Shown here: positions 1 through 8,880 of the stretch, piece after piece
Position numbering within the stretch: position 1 is the stretch's first letter
How the letters are laid out: every line of letters begins with the position of its first letter
Source of the DNA: CAZQCI01 sp964592255
GTDB lineage: Bacteria; UBA10199; SBBF01
Length of the DNA: 64,000 nucleotides
Direction: 5' to 3'
Assembly: GCA_964592255.1 (NCBI GenBank)
Contig: CAZQCI010000001.1
Span: 1 to 64,000 of the forward strand
Made by a program: the position numbers and the translations under genes
The notes under the pieces: generated by a model
Seen by the model: the letters and a program-made list of their open reading frames with translations, nothing else
The model's database searches: none
What the model was told of the DNA's origin: nothing

Positions 1-81
1 AAGCTCAGCACAATTCCTGCAAAAGCCCAATCCTTGTCGACATGCCCTGGAGATGATTTGGATATTGATTTCGGAAGTTAA
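1..81 (+). CDS. Possible 3' end of an upstream gene (partial)
   Basis: Reading from base 1 gives 26 codons and a TAA at 79-81, with an acidic tail ending CPGDDLDIDFGS. A second forward frame is also open from base 2 until a TGA inside the repeat near 166, so the frame is not certain. I prefer frame 1 because it stops just before the inverted repeat that begins at 82, and the facing minus-strand gene likewise stops at the other edge of that repeat. No function can be assigned from this fragment. Confidence 0.3.
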   Translation, partial: KLSTIPAKAQSLSTCPGDDLDIDFGS

Positions 82-200
82 TAACTTACTTTACACTGTT
101 GTCATTCCCGCGAAAGTGGAAATCCATCTTTTGAAGAACTCTGGATCCCCGCTTTCGCGGGAATGACAATTTTATCGGCTCAATTACGTAAAGTAAGTTA
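82..200. repeat. REP-like inverted repeat nested in a 13-bp inverted repeat
   Basis: The core (99-169) opens TTGTCATTCCCGCG and closes CGCGGGAATGACAA, with ATCCA / TGGAT facing each other inside. An outer perfect 13-bp pair, TAACTTACTTTAC (82-94) and GTAAAGTAAGTTA (188-200), encloses it. The stop codon of the facing gene lies in the right outer arm. The element sits between apparently convergent genes, so it may act as a bidirectional terminator, but there is no clear T-tract. Confidence 0.75.
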
Positions 201-605
201 AGAAATCGCTTTTTTATACGCGTTAAAATACTCTTGAATCTGTTGAGGAGGAACTACTTTAAAACGGAAGTTAATATTTTCAGTAGCCGAAAATTCTGCT
301 GCTGCCTTCATAAATTCATCAAAAGGACCTTCAGGATTTTCCAAGCATTCAAGCTCAATACATACGGGTTTTCCTTTGTATTGGGGATACTGCTGCACGA
401 AAAAACCATCCAGCACATAAGATAAATAGCTATCTACTTTATTCTGCAATTGTGTGAGATGAGCGCGCAACAAATGAGCCTGTGTAGTCCATGGCCTAGG
501 CTCAACCATTAATAAAACTACCTCGCCTGTTTGTTGATCCACACGGATTAAATCAACTATTTTAGGATTATCCACTCCAGGTTTTTGAATGGGGATTTCA
601 CTCAT
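198..605 (-). CDS. DUF6572-like protein
   Basis: A soluble 135-residue protein with no signal peptide or membrane segment. The N-terminal third (VDNPKIVDLIRVDQQTGEVVL) and the later segment on a multi-stranded protein that reads out quantities across a strip of polar and hydrophobic residues resemble the DUF6572 family as I recall it; the biochemical role of that family is unknown. It starts 5 bases after the stop of the receiver-kinase hybrid gene upstream, so it is most likely the last gene of the five-gene signalling operon running from 5676 down to 198. Its stop codon lies in an inverted repeat. The family assignment is from memory of sequence style and is moderate only. Confidence 0.65.
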   Translation of the reverse strand: MSEIPIQKPGVDNPKIVDLIRVDQQTGEVVLLMVEPRPWTTQAHLLRAHLTQLQNKVDSYLSYVLDGFFVQQYPQYKGKPVCIELECLENPEGPFDEFMKAAAEFSATENINFRFKVVPPQQIQEYFNAYKKAIS

Positions 606-610
606 ATTTT

Positions 611-1696
611 TTACTCAGCTAAAGGCAGAAAGACCTGAAAACGAGAACCCGCACCTTCGGAAGATTGAACGGTAAGACTCCCTTGATGCAAATCCACAAT
701 TTCTTTACAAATGGTTAAACCTAAACCTGTACCTTTATAACCCTCCCCTTTCGCACGTCCCAATTGCACAAACTTATCGAAGAGATGGGGAATTTTATCA
801 GCAGGAATACCAGCGCCATCATCTACAACTTCAAGCAAGACACCCATCGAATGCACTTGGGCTTCCAGAGACACTTTGCTTTTCGCAAAGCGCAAAGCAT
901 TATCGATAAGATTAAAAAAGAGACGTCGCAGGACATCCCCATCCGCTTGAATAAGTGGCAAGTTTTTGGGGAAATTACCAACCAAACTCAGCTTTTTTTC
1001 TTGGGCCATAGGCTGGAAACCTTGCAACGCTTCTGTCAACACCGGAATCAAATCAAGAGGCCCAAGGTGAACAATCGCCTTACCAGAACCTAAACGGGCT
1101 AATTCCAATAAATCGCTGACTGTTTTCCCTAATCGGTCAACCTGAGTGGCCATAGTTTCTGCAATATGCTTTTGTTTGTCATTAAGCGGGCCAGCTACCC
1201 CCTCTATCAGATTATGAATCGAGCCTCCCAAAATAGTGAGTGGCGTACGCAATTCATGGGCCACAGTATTAGCAAAATTATCTTTCATTTCTTCCAAACG
1301 TTTACGTTCAATCGCATAACGTATGGCACGTATTAAGGTCTTTCCCTCAAAATGACCTTTCACCAAATAATCCTGAGCCCCCATTGCGACCATCTTCAAT
1401 CCAATGTTTTCTTCCAAATAAGATCCTGTTAAAACAATCACGGGCATTGCAGGAATTTTCTTATTTATTTTTTCAAAAGTCCCCACTCCGTCACTATCAG
1501 GTAATGATAAATCTGTAAGGGCTATATCAATCTCACCTTCTTCTAGCTTTTCTAAGGCTTTAGACACGCGATCACAGTGAGTAATTTCAAATTGTGAACT
1601 GCCAAAACTTTGAAGAGCTTCTTGAACTAAAAGAGCGTCTCCAGGATTATCTTCAATTAAAAGAATTTTTAGTTTTTTTTCAGGAATTTGACTCAT
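611..1696 (-). CDS. Receiver-histidine kinase hybrid (soluble)
   Basis: A 361-residue cytoplasmic protein. An N-terminal response-regulator receiver (about 8-130) has the acidic pair E15/D16, phosphoacceptor D62 in TDLSLPD, and K113. It is followed by a HisKA dimerisation helix with H147 in the H-box AHELRTP, and a HATPase_c domain (about 235-358) with an N-box (NLIDNALRFA), DDGAGIP and GTGLGLTIC. The receiver-first order suggests that a phosphoryl signal from an upstream kinase controls its own kinase activity. It lies 5 bases downstream of the Rcp1-like regulator in the same operon. Nothing in the sequence identifies its downstream target. Confidence 0.93.
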   Translation of the reverse strand: MSQIPEKKLKILLIEDNPGDALLVQEALQSFGSSQFEITHCDRVSKALEKLEEGEIDIALTDLSLPDSDGVGTFEKINKKIPAMPVIVLTGSYLEENIGLKMVAMGAQDYLVKGHFEGKTLIRAIRYAIERKRLEEMKDNFANTVAHELRTPLTILGGSIHNLIEGVAGPLNDKQKHIAETMATQVDRLGKTVSDLLELARLGSGKAIVHLGPLDLIPVLTEALQGFQPMAQEKKLSLVGNFPKNLPLIQADGDVLRRLFFNLIDNALRFAKSKVSLEAQVHSMGVLLEVVDDGAGIPADKIPHLFDKFVQLGRAKGEGYKGTGLGLTICKEIVDLHQGSLTVQSSEGAGSRFQVFLPLAE

Positions 1697-1701
1697 AAAA
1701 C

Positions 1702-2142
1702 TCAGGAATGTGGAGGCAACTTAACAATTGCAAACCAAAACTCCTCAATCTGCTGCACCACTTTCAAAAATTCACCAAAATCAACAGGTTTGGAAATAAA
1801 ACAATTAGCATGAGCATCATACGTCTTTACAATATCTTCTTCAGCTTTGGAAGTCGTGAGGATGATCACGGGAATTCTTCTTAATTTGGGATCCGATTTA
1901 ATTTCCAAAAGTGTTTCACGGCCATCTTTCCTCGGAAGATTCAAATCAAGCAAAACAAGGTCAGGCTCCAATGCATTGGCATACTTTCCTTCTTTTCTTA
2001 AAAACTCCAAGGCCTCTACTCCATCCCCTACAACTTGGAGTCTATTCCCTAAACGGCTTTCCAAAAAGGCTTCTTGAGTTAAACGAACATCGCCAGGATT
2101 GTCTTCAACCAACAAAATTTCAATGGGCTTAGTATGATTCAT
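1702..2142 (-). CDS. Rcp1-like single-domain response regulator
   Basis: 146 residues, a receiver domain only. E13/D14 form the acidic pocket, D66 in [11 protein letters not shown] is the phosphoacceptor, and ISKP near residue 116 supplies the conserved lysine. The phrase [13 protein letters not shown] and the long loop before the phosphorylation site are typical of regulators paired with phytochrome-type or multi-sensor kinases (Rcp1/CheY-like). There is no output domain, so it likely acts by protein contact or phosphotransfer. The gene sits between the membrane kinase and the receiver-kinase hybrid, which suggests it carries phosphate between them. That relay is inferred. Confidence 0.92.
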   Translation of the reverse strand: MNHTKPIEILLVEDNPGDVRLTQEAFLESRLGNRLQVVGDGVEALEFLRKEGKYANALEPDLVLLDLNLPRKDGRETLLEIKSDPKLRRIPVIILTTSKAEEDIVKTYDAHANCFISKPVDFGEFLKVVQQIEEFWFAIVKLPPHS

Positions 2143-2206
2143 AGTTTAAATGTAAACCTTTCTTTGAAAACCGATTATATGTTTTTCTTTATCAAAAAAA
2201 TAACAA

Positions 2207-3919
2207 TTACGCCGTAGCAAGACTAAATACAAAAGTGGTTCCTTGGCCAGGAGCGCTCTCCACGCTTATTTTTCCTCCATGCTTCTCAACAATTTTTTTA
2301 CAAATGGCAAGGCCAATACCTGTGCCGGGATATTCTTCTCGAGTATGAAGCCTTTGAAAAATGACAAAAATTCTTTCTGCATATTGAGGGTCTATTCCAA
2401 TACCGTTATCCTTAACGGAAAAATACCAACGACCTTCTTTTAACTCTGCAGAAACATGAATAGCAGGAATAGCATTACCTCTAAACTTTATAGCATTACC
2501 CACAAGATTCTGCAAAAGACTAATGAGTTGAACCATATCTCCTTTGACCATGGGCAATGCAGAGTGCGTAATAACGGCTCCAGACTCTTGTATCGCCACC
2601 TGCAAATTTAAAAGCGTTTTATTATATATATCTTGAAAATCAACAGACTTGAACTCCTGACTCTTTCTACCCACACGTGAGTATTCTAAAAGAGCATGAA
2701 TAAGTTGTTGCATCCTCTTAGCACCATCAACGGCGTAATGGATATATTCCATAGCTTGTTGATCCAATCGGTCTTGATATTTTTTAGCGAGCAACTCTGT
2801 AAATGAAGCAACCATACGTAAAGGCTCTTGCAAATCATGAGAAGCAATATAAGCAAATTGTTCCAACTCTGTATTTGACTCCATTAAAGCCTGACTTTTA
2901 TCCCTTAACACATTACGAGAATCATTTAAGTCTTCTAACAAACTAAGCATAATGGTATTTTGCTTTTCGTAGTTTTGATTGGCTTGTTTAAGATATTCAT
3001 TGTTTTGCTGCACTACTTGAGTTCTTTCCTCCTGAATTTTTTTAACCATCTCCACACCATCTTGAATTTTTGCATTGGCCTCCATCAGCCACCTAGCAGC
3101 AACAATAATAAATAAAATAAAAACAACAATCATCACGGTAACAAAAAGAGCTAGCCCAAACCGAGCATCATAAAGACCTGTATCCTCTCCTAACATTCTC
3201 AACCAACCAACCAGTAAAGGTAAAAGGATTGATAAAGGAAAAAAACGACGAGCCAAAACGCCACCTAGATTATCACGGGACAGCACTTTCACTATTCCAC
3301 GAGCAGGTCTAGACAAAGCAATACCCATCGATAAGGCTAAAACACCACAAGAAGTATGAAAAGCCATACTCGTATAAGCACTGAGCGCATAAAGATTTTT
3401 AATACCGTATAAATAACCAATACATGACAAGAGAGCGATCGCTCCCCCTACAAGACAAAGATACTGAGCGAGATAAAAGCCGTTTTTAGTTTCTAGGTCT
3501 AAAGTCAAAAGTGCCAAACTGAGACAAATAAAAACAAGGGCAGTTTGAGGTGCCATACGCCCGGGAATCACCATACCTTTATGGGAATCTACAAAAAAAA
3601 GCTGATCAATGTGTAGGTCCCAACCAAAAACATATTGGGAGAAAGTCAACAGAGCCAACAACAAGACCAAGCAGGCACAGAGACGAGCGAAAAAAAACCT
3701 TGTTTTAGAAACAGGCAAACGAAGAAGAAATAAAGACACGCCACTTAAACTAAAGCAAATGGCGGTATTCGCTTTCATGCTATTCCAATGTGGCAAAACA
3801 CTTTTTAAATACTCATTATTAAAAACCCAACCTAATAAAACCAATACGCCTAAAGCTGTAACCAAAATAGATAAAGCTAGAGAAAAATTTAAAAAGCGAT
3901 TGACGACCCTTTGATTCAT
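2207..3919 (-). CDS. Membrane histidine kinase
   Basis: 570 residues. The N-terminal half (about 10-275) carries roughly eight hydrophobic segments, a coiled coil runs about 282-355, and then come HisKA with H361 (IASHDLQEPLRMV) and HATPase_c (N-box, DNGIGI, GTGIGLAIC). The H-box type matches kinases of the phytochrome/multi-sensor group that usually partner Rcp1-like regulators, and such a regulator lies 64 bases downstream. Its start overlaps the stop of the MASE1-CHASE gene by ATGA, so the two are probably translationally coupled. It has its own membrane domain, so the overlap is not a broken single gene. Confidence 0.92.
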   Translation of the reverse strand: MNQRVVNRFLNFSLALSILVTALGVLVLLGWVFNNEYLKSVLPHWNSMKANTAICFSLSGVSLFLLRLPVSKTRFFFARLCACLVLLLALLTFSQYVFGWDLHIDQLFFVDSHKGMVIPGRMAPQTALVFICLSLALLTLDLETKNGFYLAQYLCLVGGAIALLSCIGYLYGIKNLYALSAYTSMAFHTSCGVLALSMGIALSRPARGIVKVLSRDNLGGVLARRFFPLSILLPLLVGWLRMLGEDTGLYDARFGLALFVTVMIVVFILFIIVAARWLMEANAKIQDGVEMVKKIQEERTQVVQQNNEYLKQANQNYEKQNTIMLSLLEDLNDSRNVLRDKSQALMESNTELEQFAYIASHDLQEPLRMVASFTELLAKKYQDRLDQQAMEYIHYAVDGAKRMQQLIHALLEYSRVGRKSQEFKSVDFQDIYNKTLLNLQVAIQESGAVITHSALPMVKGDMVQLISLLQNLVGNAIKFRGNAIPAIHVSAELKEGRWYFSVKDNGIGIDPQYAERIFVIFQRLHTREEYPGTGIGLAICKKIVEKHGGKISVESAPGQGTTFVFSLATA

Positions 3920-5676
3920 GTTCCCCCTCTGGTTTTCTTCAATTCTTCTTTCAACTCCAAAATACGCTCTTCACGCCCAAACATAACTTTATTCAGCCTC
4001 TCCATTTCTTCCACTTTAATTCTCAATTTCTCTTCAGCTTGATGCGTTTCAACAAACTGTGTTTGAAGTTTTTTATTCATCTCTTCCAACTCATGAGTCC
4101 GTTCTTCCACCAACTCTTCTACGCGAGTAGTACGACCAACAAAAATCAACAAGAACCCCCCTAAAAGCCCTGTAAACAAAAGACCGCCCGTCAGAACAAT
4201 CCATGAAACCCAAGACCGATGCGATGCCTGATAAGTAGACAAAAGATCATAGGCCAGCAACCAAGACCGACCTGCCACTTCTATGGTAGCCAACTTCTGA
4301 AAAATACTTTTAGGGCTTTGATCCATTAGAAGATCGTCATTATAAATTAAAAAATGAGATGAGGGATCGGTGATATCATCAACGGTAATTTTAATTCCTT
4401 CCTTATCTAGGCCGGACAAAAAACTTTTCAACATGGTTTTAAGATTAAAAATCCCTGTAGCAAAACCAAGGAGATGCTCTCTACGATCTTCAACCGTATC
4501 AATAAGAGATTTGTTTTTATAAATGGGTAAAAAAACCAAAAGACCAACCTGATTACCCTTTTCTTCTTGAATTAAATGCACCGGAGGAGTGGCAATCATT
4601 TTATTATCATCACAAGCACGCCACAAACTATCGGCTTTCTCAGGGTCAGAAAGGAGATCAAACCCAAAGGCTAACTTATTCGCTAGAAAAGGCTCTATGT
4701 AATCGACAACAACATATTCCGACTTATTTGGAACCGTTACAAAACTACCTTGTCTATCCTCTTGTTTAATAGAAAAGCTAGAGATCCCCTCCTTCTCACG
4801 AATCTTTTTTTCAAAAGGCAATCTCTCTACCTCTCGAACATAGCGATTAAAACTTAAAGCATGAACCCCCGGATGACGCGCTAAAATATGAGAGACAAAA
4901 TCATGAAACTCATCCCGTTCAACTTCTTGAGAAGCAGAATAAAAACTTTCAATGGAATACAGGCTTTCTAAATTATCGGTTAATTTTTCTTTGATTGCCT
5001 GCTGAATACGGTCGACTCTAATTTGAAATTGTAGATCCAATTGCTTCTGATCCCAATGACGTGTCCATAAAAACAAGCTGACAAACAACGTCACCATCAA
5101 TAGAAAAGGAAGAAAAATAAAAAGGATATGCCGTTTACTGGCTTTACCTTTGAACATGAGCATTATAGGGGCCACCAACACAACCCCAATGGCATCCCCA
5201 ACCCACCAAGTCCACCAGCTATAAAAGTAATCTTCGGTAGAAATTTTGTGTAGCAACCACAAGACACTCACCCCACACGTAGGACTGACAACACAAGCCA
5301 CAAATCCCCCTAAAAGAATAATGGCTATAACTCCTTGATCTTCGGACAAAGACTCCATTTTTTTGACGGAGGAACGAATTAAAAAGTATCCCACTACCGT
5401 TTGCAAAGCCGCACCTAAGGCAATGCCCAGCGGTGGCAAAACTGACCACAGAAAAGTAGTTGAAGTTGTAAGGTCAAGAGATGTCCAAAGATTACTGAAA
5501 AAAGAACCCAGCAGAACGCCTACCCAAACCCCTTCTCCCCACCACAAAAGAAAACCTAACGCAAAACCAGCTGCCGGCCAAACAGGAGTGGCATAACCGG
5601 GAGGAATGGCCAAAAACAAGGAGAGTTTGGCCACCGTTAAATAACAAACCGCAACGATGAGTGTTTTTTTTAACAC
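3916..5676 (-). CDS. MASE1-CHASE sensor protein without output domain
   Basis: 586 residues. A MASE1-type multi-helix membrane domain (about 1-195; PGYATPVWPAAGFALG near the start) is followed by a periplasmic CHASE domain (about 225-445), a transmembrane helix (about 485-507) and a charged coiled coil (about 515-575). The protein then ends: there is no kinase, GGDEF or EAL domain. In known families MASE1 and CHASE are normally fused to such outputs. The ATGA overlap with the following histidine kinase suggests the two form one split receptor, with the coiled coil as the contact. The ligand is unknown. First gene of the cassette, divergent from rimO across 95 bases. Confidence 0.88.
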   Translation of the reverse strand: MLKKTLIVAVCYLTVAKLSLFLAIPPGYATPVWPAAGFALGFLLWWGEGVWVGVLLGSFFSNLWTSLDLTTSTTFLWSVLPPLGIALGAALQTVVGYFLIRSSVKKMESLSEDQGVIAIILLGGFVACVVSPTCGVSVLWLLHKISTEDYFYSWWTWWVGDAIGVVLVAPIMLMFKGKASKRHILFIFLPFLLMVTLFVSLFLWTRHWDQKQLDLQFQIRVDRIQQAIKEKLTDNLESLYSIESFYSASQEVERDEFHDFVSHILARHPGVHALSFNRYVREVERLPFEKKIREKEGISSFSIKQEDRQGSFVTVPNKSEYVVVDYIEPFLANKLAFGFDLLSDPEKADSLWRACDDNKMIATPPVHLIQEEKGNQVGLLVFLPIYKNKSLIDTVEDRREHLLGFATGIFNLKTMLKSFLSGLDKEGIKITVDDITDPSSHFLIYNDDLLMDQSPKSIFQKLATIEVAGRSWLLAYDLLSTYQASHRSWVSWIVLTGGLLFTGLLGGFLLIFVGRTTRVEELVEERTHELEEMNKKLQTQFVETHQAEEKLRIKVEEMERLNKVMFGREERILELKEELKKTRGGT

Positions 5677-5771
5677 AGCAAAAAGTGGTTGAATTTTATA
5701 CTATTTCCTAAACTTATTAAAGTTTTTTCACCATTGCCCCCCAGCCGGCTTCCTGATAGGCATAAAGCCTT

Positions 5772-7151
5772 ATGGAAAACAAAGCCGTCAGCGTCCGTTT
5801 TATTTCTTTAGGATGCGCTAAAAACTTAGTTGACTCTGAAATCATGCAAGGGCTGATGAAACGAGAGAACTTTAAAGTCGTTAACGGTCCCAGTGATGTG
5901 GGAGTCGTCAATACATGTGGCTTTATCGAAGCTTCCAAGCAGGAATCCATCAACACAATTTTAGAATTGGGTGAAGAAAAGAAGAAAGGGAACCTAAAAC
6001 TACTCATTGTAGCAGGCTGTTTATCACAACGTTACGCCGAAGAACTGCCACAACTCATGCCGGAAGTGGATGCTTTTATCGGAACTGGGGATTTTCAAGG
6101 GCTCACTAAAGTGGTACGCGAAAAATTATCAGGAACCGCCGAGAGAAACTTCATACGCAAGCCGACGATGGAACTACCAAGCATGGATTTACCACGCGTG
6201 CATTCCACCCCTTCCCATTATCGCTATTTAAAAATCTCTGAAGGTTGCTCTCATCACTGTTCGTTCTGCACCATTCCGTTAATGCGCGGAGGCCTTAAAA
6301 GCCGAACCGTGGAAGATGTTTTAAACGAAATGAGAGAAGGAGTATCCGTTGGAGTTAAAGAATTTAATTTGATCGGCCAGGATTTAAATGAATATGGCCG
6401 AGACCTTCCAAAGCGTGATAGCCTTTTTAATCTATTATCTCAGATGGAAAAAATTGAAGGGGATTTTTGGATCCGTCTGCTCTACATGTATCCCCTTCAA
6501 TTTCCGGATAAGCTGATTGGACTGATTAAAAACCACCCCCACATCATTCCTTATGTCGACATCCCACTTCAACACATCAATGATCGGATTTTAAAGTCGA
6601 TGGAACGCGGTTCTTCCAGCCGTTATATTCATCGACTCTTGGAAAAACTAAAAAAAGAAATCCCGGATATTGTACTACGAACCACTTTCATTGTCGGCTA
6701 CCCCGGAGAGACGGACGCGGAATTTGGCGAACTGGTGCAATTTGTACGGGAAATGGAATTTGACCGTTTAGGCGTTTTTACCTATTCACACGAAGAAGGA
6801 ACAAAATCAGCTACTCTTGGAAAACAAATCTCTCAAAAAATAAAAGAAGAACGACGCGAAACTTTGATGCTGACACAACAAAATATCTCATTACAAAAAA
6901 ATAAAAAATTAATAGGCAAAGAATTTGATGTTTTATACGAAGGCCCTGTCGCCGAAGAAGAAAAATCCCCCGGCGTCATTGGAGTGGGTCGTTACTACGG
7001 CCAAGCTCCCGAAATAGATGGAGAGACCCTCATCACTTCCGACGACCTGTCTCTAAAACCAGAAATAGGAAAAAAATTTAAAGTTCAAATTACTGAAGCC
7101 AGAGAATATGATTTAGTTGGAAAAATAAAAACATCCGGACATGTCTATTAA
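5772..7151 (+). CDS. rimO: Ribosomal protein S12 methylthiotransferase RimO
   Basis: 459 residues, normal for the family. It adds a methylthio group to an aspartate of ribosomal protein S12, using SAM and two iron-sulfur clusters. The UPF0004 domain has cysteines C15, C49 and C83; the radical-SAM motif CxxxCxxC is C159/C163/C166; a TRAM-like domain fills the last 70 or so residues. The opening SLGCAKNLVDSE and the sequence DIPLQHI distinguish RimO from MiaB. The start is the only good ATG near the conserved N-terminus, although the Shine-Dalgarno is weak. The 3' end overlaps the stop of the convergent acyltransferase gene. Confidence 0.96.
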   Translation: MENKAVSVRFISLGCAKNLVDSEIMQGLMKRENFKVVNGPSDVGVVNTCGFIEASKQESINTILELGEEKKKGNLKLLIVAGCLSQRYAEELPQLMPEVDAFIGTGDFQGLTKVVREKLSGTAERNFIRKPTMELPSMDLPRVHSTPSHYRYLKISEGCSHHCSFCTIPLMRGGLKSRTVEDVLNEMREGVSVGVKEFNLIGQDLNEYGRDLPKRDSLFNLLSQMEKIEGDFWIRLLYMYPLQFPDKLIGLIKNHPHIIPYVDIPLQHINDRILKSMERGSSSRYIHRLLEKLKKEIPDIVLRTTFIVGYPGETDAEFGELVQFVREMEFDRLGVFTYSHEEGTKSATLGKQISQKIKEERRETLMLTQQNISLQKNKKLIGKEFDVLYEGPVAEEEKSPGVIGVGRYYGQAPEIDGETLITSDDLSLKPEIGKKFKVQITEAREYDLVGKIKTSGHVY

Positions 7152-7789
7152 TCTCCCAAGGCCCGGCTGATTTCATCCGCTTTTTCCTCAAAGTTATCGT
7201 AGGTCACAAAAATGGGTTTTCCAAACACCACACGCACTTTTGAAAACGGCACTGGAATTCTTTTTCCATCCCACGACGGCCAAATGAAGTAACGAGACAT
7301 CTCAAAGCGAATGGGAACAACAGGCACTCCTGACTGGGCCGCTATATGCAAAATACCTTTTTTCAAAATATGAGGCGGACCATAAGGACCATCCGGCAAC
7401 ATAGCTGTGGAATATCCTTCTTTTAATTTCGTCACCAAACGGTCGGCGGCTTCCCTACCTTGGTTACCGGTAGAACCTAAGATCACACCTTCCACACCTA
7501 CTAAGCGCAACAAGACATGAATGGGCTTCATGTAAGCGGCGGAATGATTCAGCCAGAGATGTGGCTTGGTATGTTTCAAAAAACAAATGAAATACAAAGT
7601 AGCATACTGATGCCACACAGCTAAAATAGCCTGAGGCATAGCTTCCGCTTCTTCACGGCCTTCATAACGAATACGACACGTCACGTAGAGAAAAGTATAA
7701 GAAAAGAATAAGAATAGACCTACCCCATAACCATACAGCAGAAATAAAGGCTTGCCATACCACGGGATATTGTCGACACGGTATTTCAT
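7148..7789 (-). CDS. DUF374-type lysophospholipid acyltransferase family protein
   Basis: 213 residues from the ATG at 7789. A TTG one codon upstream is also possible, but the ATG forms a TGATG overlap with the preceding gene and is preferred. It has an N-terminal hydrophobic segment, then the DUF374/LPLAT pattern: a WHQ block, a glycine-rich STGNQG block and LPDGPYGPP followed by KKGI. Members are inner-membrane acyltransferases, often near lipid A or phospholipid genes. The acyl acceptor here is unknown. Its stop overlaps that of rimO on the other strand (shared bases 7148-7151), leaving no room for a separate terminator. Confidence 0.85.
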   Translation of the reverse strand: MKYRVDNIPWYGKPLFLLYGYGVGLFLFFSYTFLYVTCRIRYEGREEAEAMPQAILAVWHQYATLYFICFLKHTKPHLWLNHSAAYMKPIHVLLRLVGVEGVILGSTGNQGREAADRLVTKLKEGYSTAMLPDGPYGPPHILKKGILHIAAQSGVPVVPIRFEMSRYFIWPSWDGKRIPVPFSKVRVVFGKPIFVTYDNFEEKADEISRALGD

Positions 7790-8334
7790 CAAGGATGAAT
7801 CATTTTAAAACTATTAACCACTTTAAATAAACCTTCTTTCTTTTTATCAAAAGATGATCTTAAAGCCCATCCCAACAGTTGATGATAATACCCAGAGGTT
7901 TCTAAAACCGTATAGACATAACCCACCTTCAAACCTTTAACCGTTCCAAAAACAAGAGTCTGTTTAGCTGGAATACCATTAATAAAAAGGTCTCGTGTTC
8001 CTCCTTCAGACAATGAAGCATCAGAAACGGTTTTGAGAAAACTATCAAGTGACACTTGGGAAAACTTATCAAAAGACATGTCGGTAAAATCAGCTTTATT
8101 TTCATCCAAACAAATCAAATAAAGCCCGTCAGAAAGATTTTGGGCTTCTAGTTCCGCCTTTTCATTGAGGGAGCCCGTAGGTGCCGCGCGCCAGCCAGAA
8201 GGCAAATCAACAGAGACGACACCGTCGGAACTGCGCAAAATAAGACTTTCCGACTTATCAATCTCCGAAAAGCCATGACAAGACAGCAGAAGTAAACTTA
8301 AGACAAAGCAATAGCTTCTAAAAAAATGGCGCAT
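7789..8334 (-). CDS. Predicted lipoprotein of unknown function
   Basis: 181 residues with a signal peptide and a lipobox LLSC (C19), so probably lipid-anchored on the periplasmic side of a membrane. The mature part begins with a strand-rich segment of the form SSDGVVSVDLPSGW and ends with a repeated-fold look (KKKEGLFKVVNSFKMI) reminiscent of PsbP/Mog1-like small domains. That fold guess is weak. It is translationally coupled to the acyltransferase downstream and lies about 30 bases from the cytochrome c gene upstream. Confidence 0.75.
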   Translation of the reverse strand: MRHFFRSYCFVLSLLLLSCHGFSEIDKSESLILRSSDGVVSVDLPSGWRAAPTGSLNEKAELEAQNLSDGLYLICLDENKADFTDMSFDKFSQVSLDSFLKTVSDASLSEGGTRDLFINGIPAKQTLVFGTVKGLKVGYVYTVLETSGYYHQLLGWALRSSFDKKKEGLFKVVNSFKMIHP

Positions 8335-8364
8335 CTCCCCCCCCCTCTTGTAAGTGCGTCAATT

Positions 8365-8724
8365 TTATTTACCTAGCTGACGAATATAAGCAACAACGTT
8401 AGCTATATCCGCGTCAGTCAACATCGATCCCCAAGGGGGCATAGACGCCGAAAGACCTGCCGCCGCCCCACCTTCCTTAATGACTTTAGCTAAATCGGCA
8501 TCCGTTTTCTTGGCCATGTAGGCTGTGTCACGAAAGTTACGTGGTTTGGGGGTTAAAGCTGCGGCTGCTGCACCATCTCCAAGCCCAGTAGGGCCATGAC
8601 AGGTGACACACAAAGTATCGTACTTTGCCTTACCAGCCACAGCATCACCTGCAGCGGGTGAGGCTACTTGGGCCTTTACGGAAAAAGAGGCCAACAACAA
8701 CAGAGGTAAGAATAGTTTTTTCAT
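8365..8724 (-). CDS. Monoheme class I cytochrome c
   Basis: 119 residues with a Sec signal peptide (cleavage after about VKA-Q). The heme site is C39-V-T-C42-H43 and the likely axial methionine is M95 in SMPPWG. The mature protein of about 100 residues fits a soluble periplasmic electron carrier. An AAGGAAA Shine-Dalgarno precedes the ATG. It is transcribed divergently from actA across 156 bases and could donate electrons to the oxidase encoded there; that pairing is inferred from position. Confidence 0.93.
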   Translation of the reverse strand: MKKLFLPLLLLASFSVKAQVASPAAGDAVAGKAKYDTLCVTCHGPTGLGDGAAAAALTPKPRNFRDTAYMAKKTDADLAKVIKEGGAAAGLSASMPPWGSMLTDADIANVVAYIRQLGK

Positions 8725-8829
8725 AAATTTCCTTTCTTAAAAGTGACTATGTAATTAAAAATCTACATTTTCAAACAATTTTTTCTGGACATAACTCTGA
8801 CGCCTAATGTAAAAGAGCACAAAAATTTC

Positions 8830-8843
8830 TGAATGACCATTCA
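8830..8843. promoter_or_regulatory. Palindromic operator candidate upstream of actA
   Basis: TGAATGACCATTCA has perfect 6-base arms around AC and lies 37 bases before the actA start, in the divergent region shared with the cytochrome c gene. TGAATG...CATTCA is the style of site bound by some TetR-family regulators, such as FadR-type repressors. No such regulator gene is in the window, so the identification is tentative. Confidence 0.35.
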
Positions 8844-8880
8844 TTTCGAATAAACGTAACAAATTAACTTAAGGGACACG

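Noticed and set aside
2207..5676. A broken single MASE1-CHASE kinase gene
   Set aside because: The kinase has its own multi-helix N-terminal membrane domain and a regular ATGA overlap; a frameshift would not create those.
5710..5725. AAACTT-ATTA-AAGTTT hairpin followed by Ts
   Set aside because: It lies in a divergent promoter region with no gene ending there, so a terminator role makes no sense, and the stem is all A/T except one pair.
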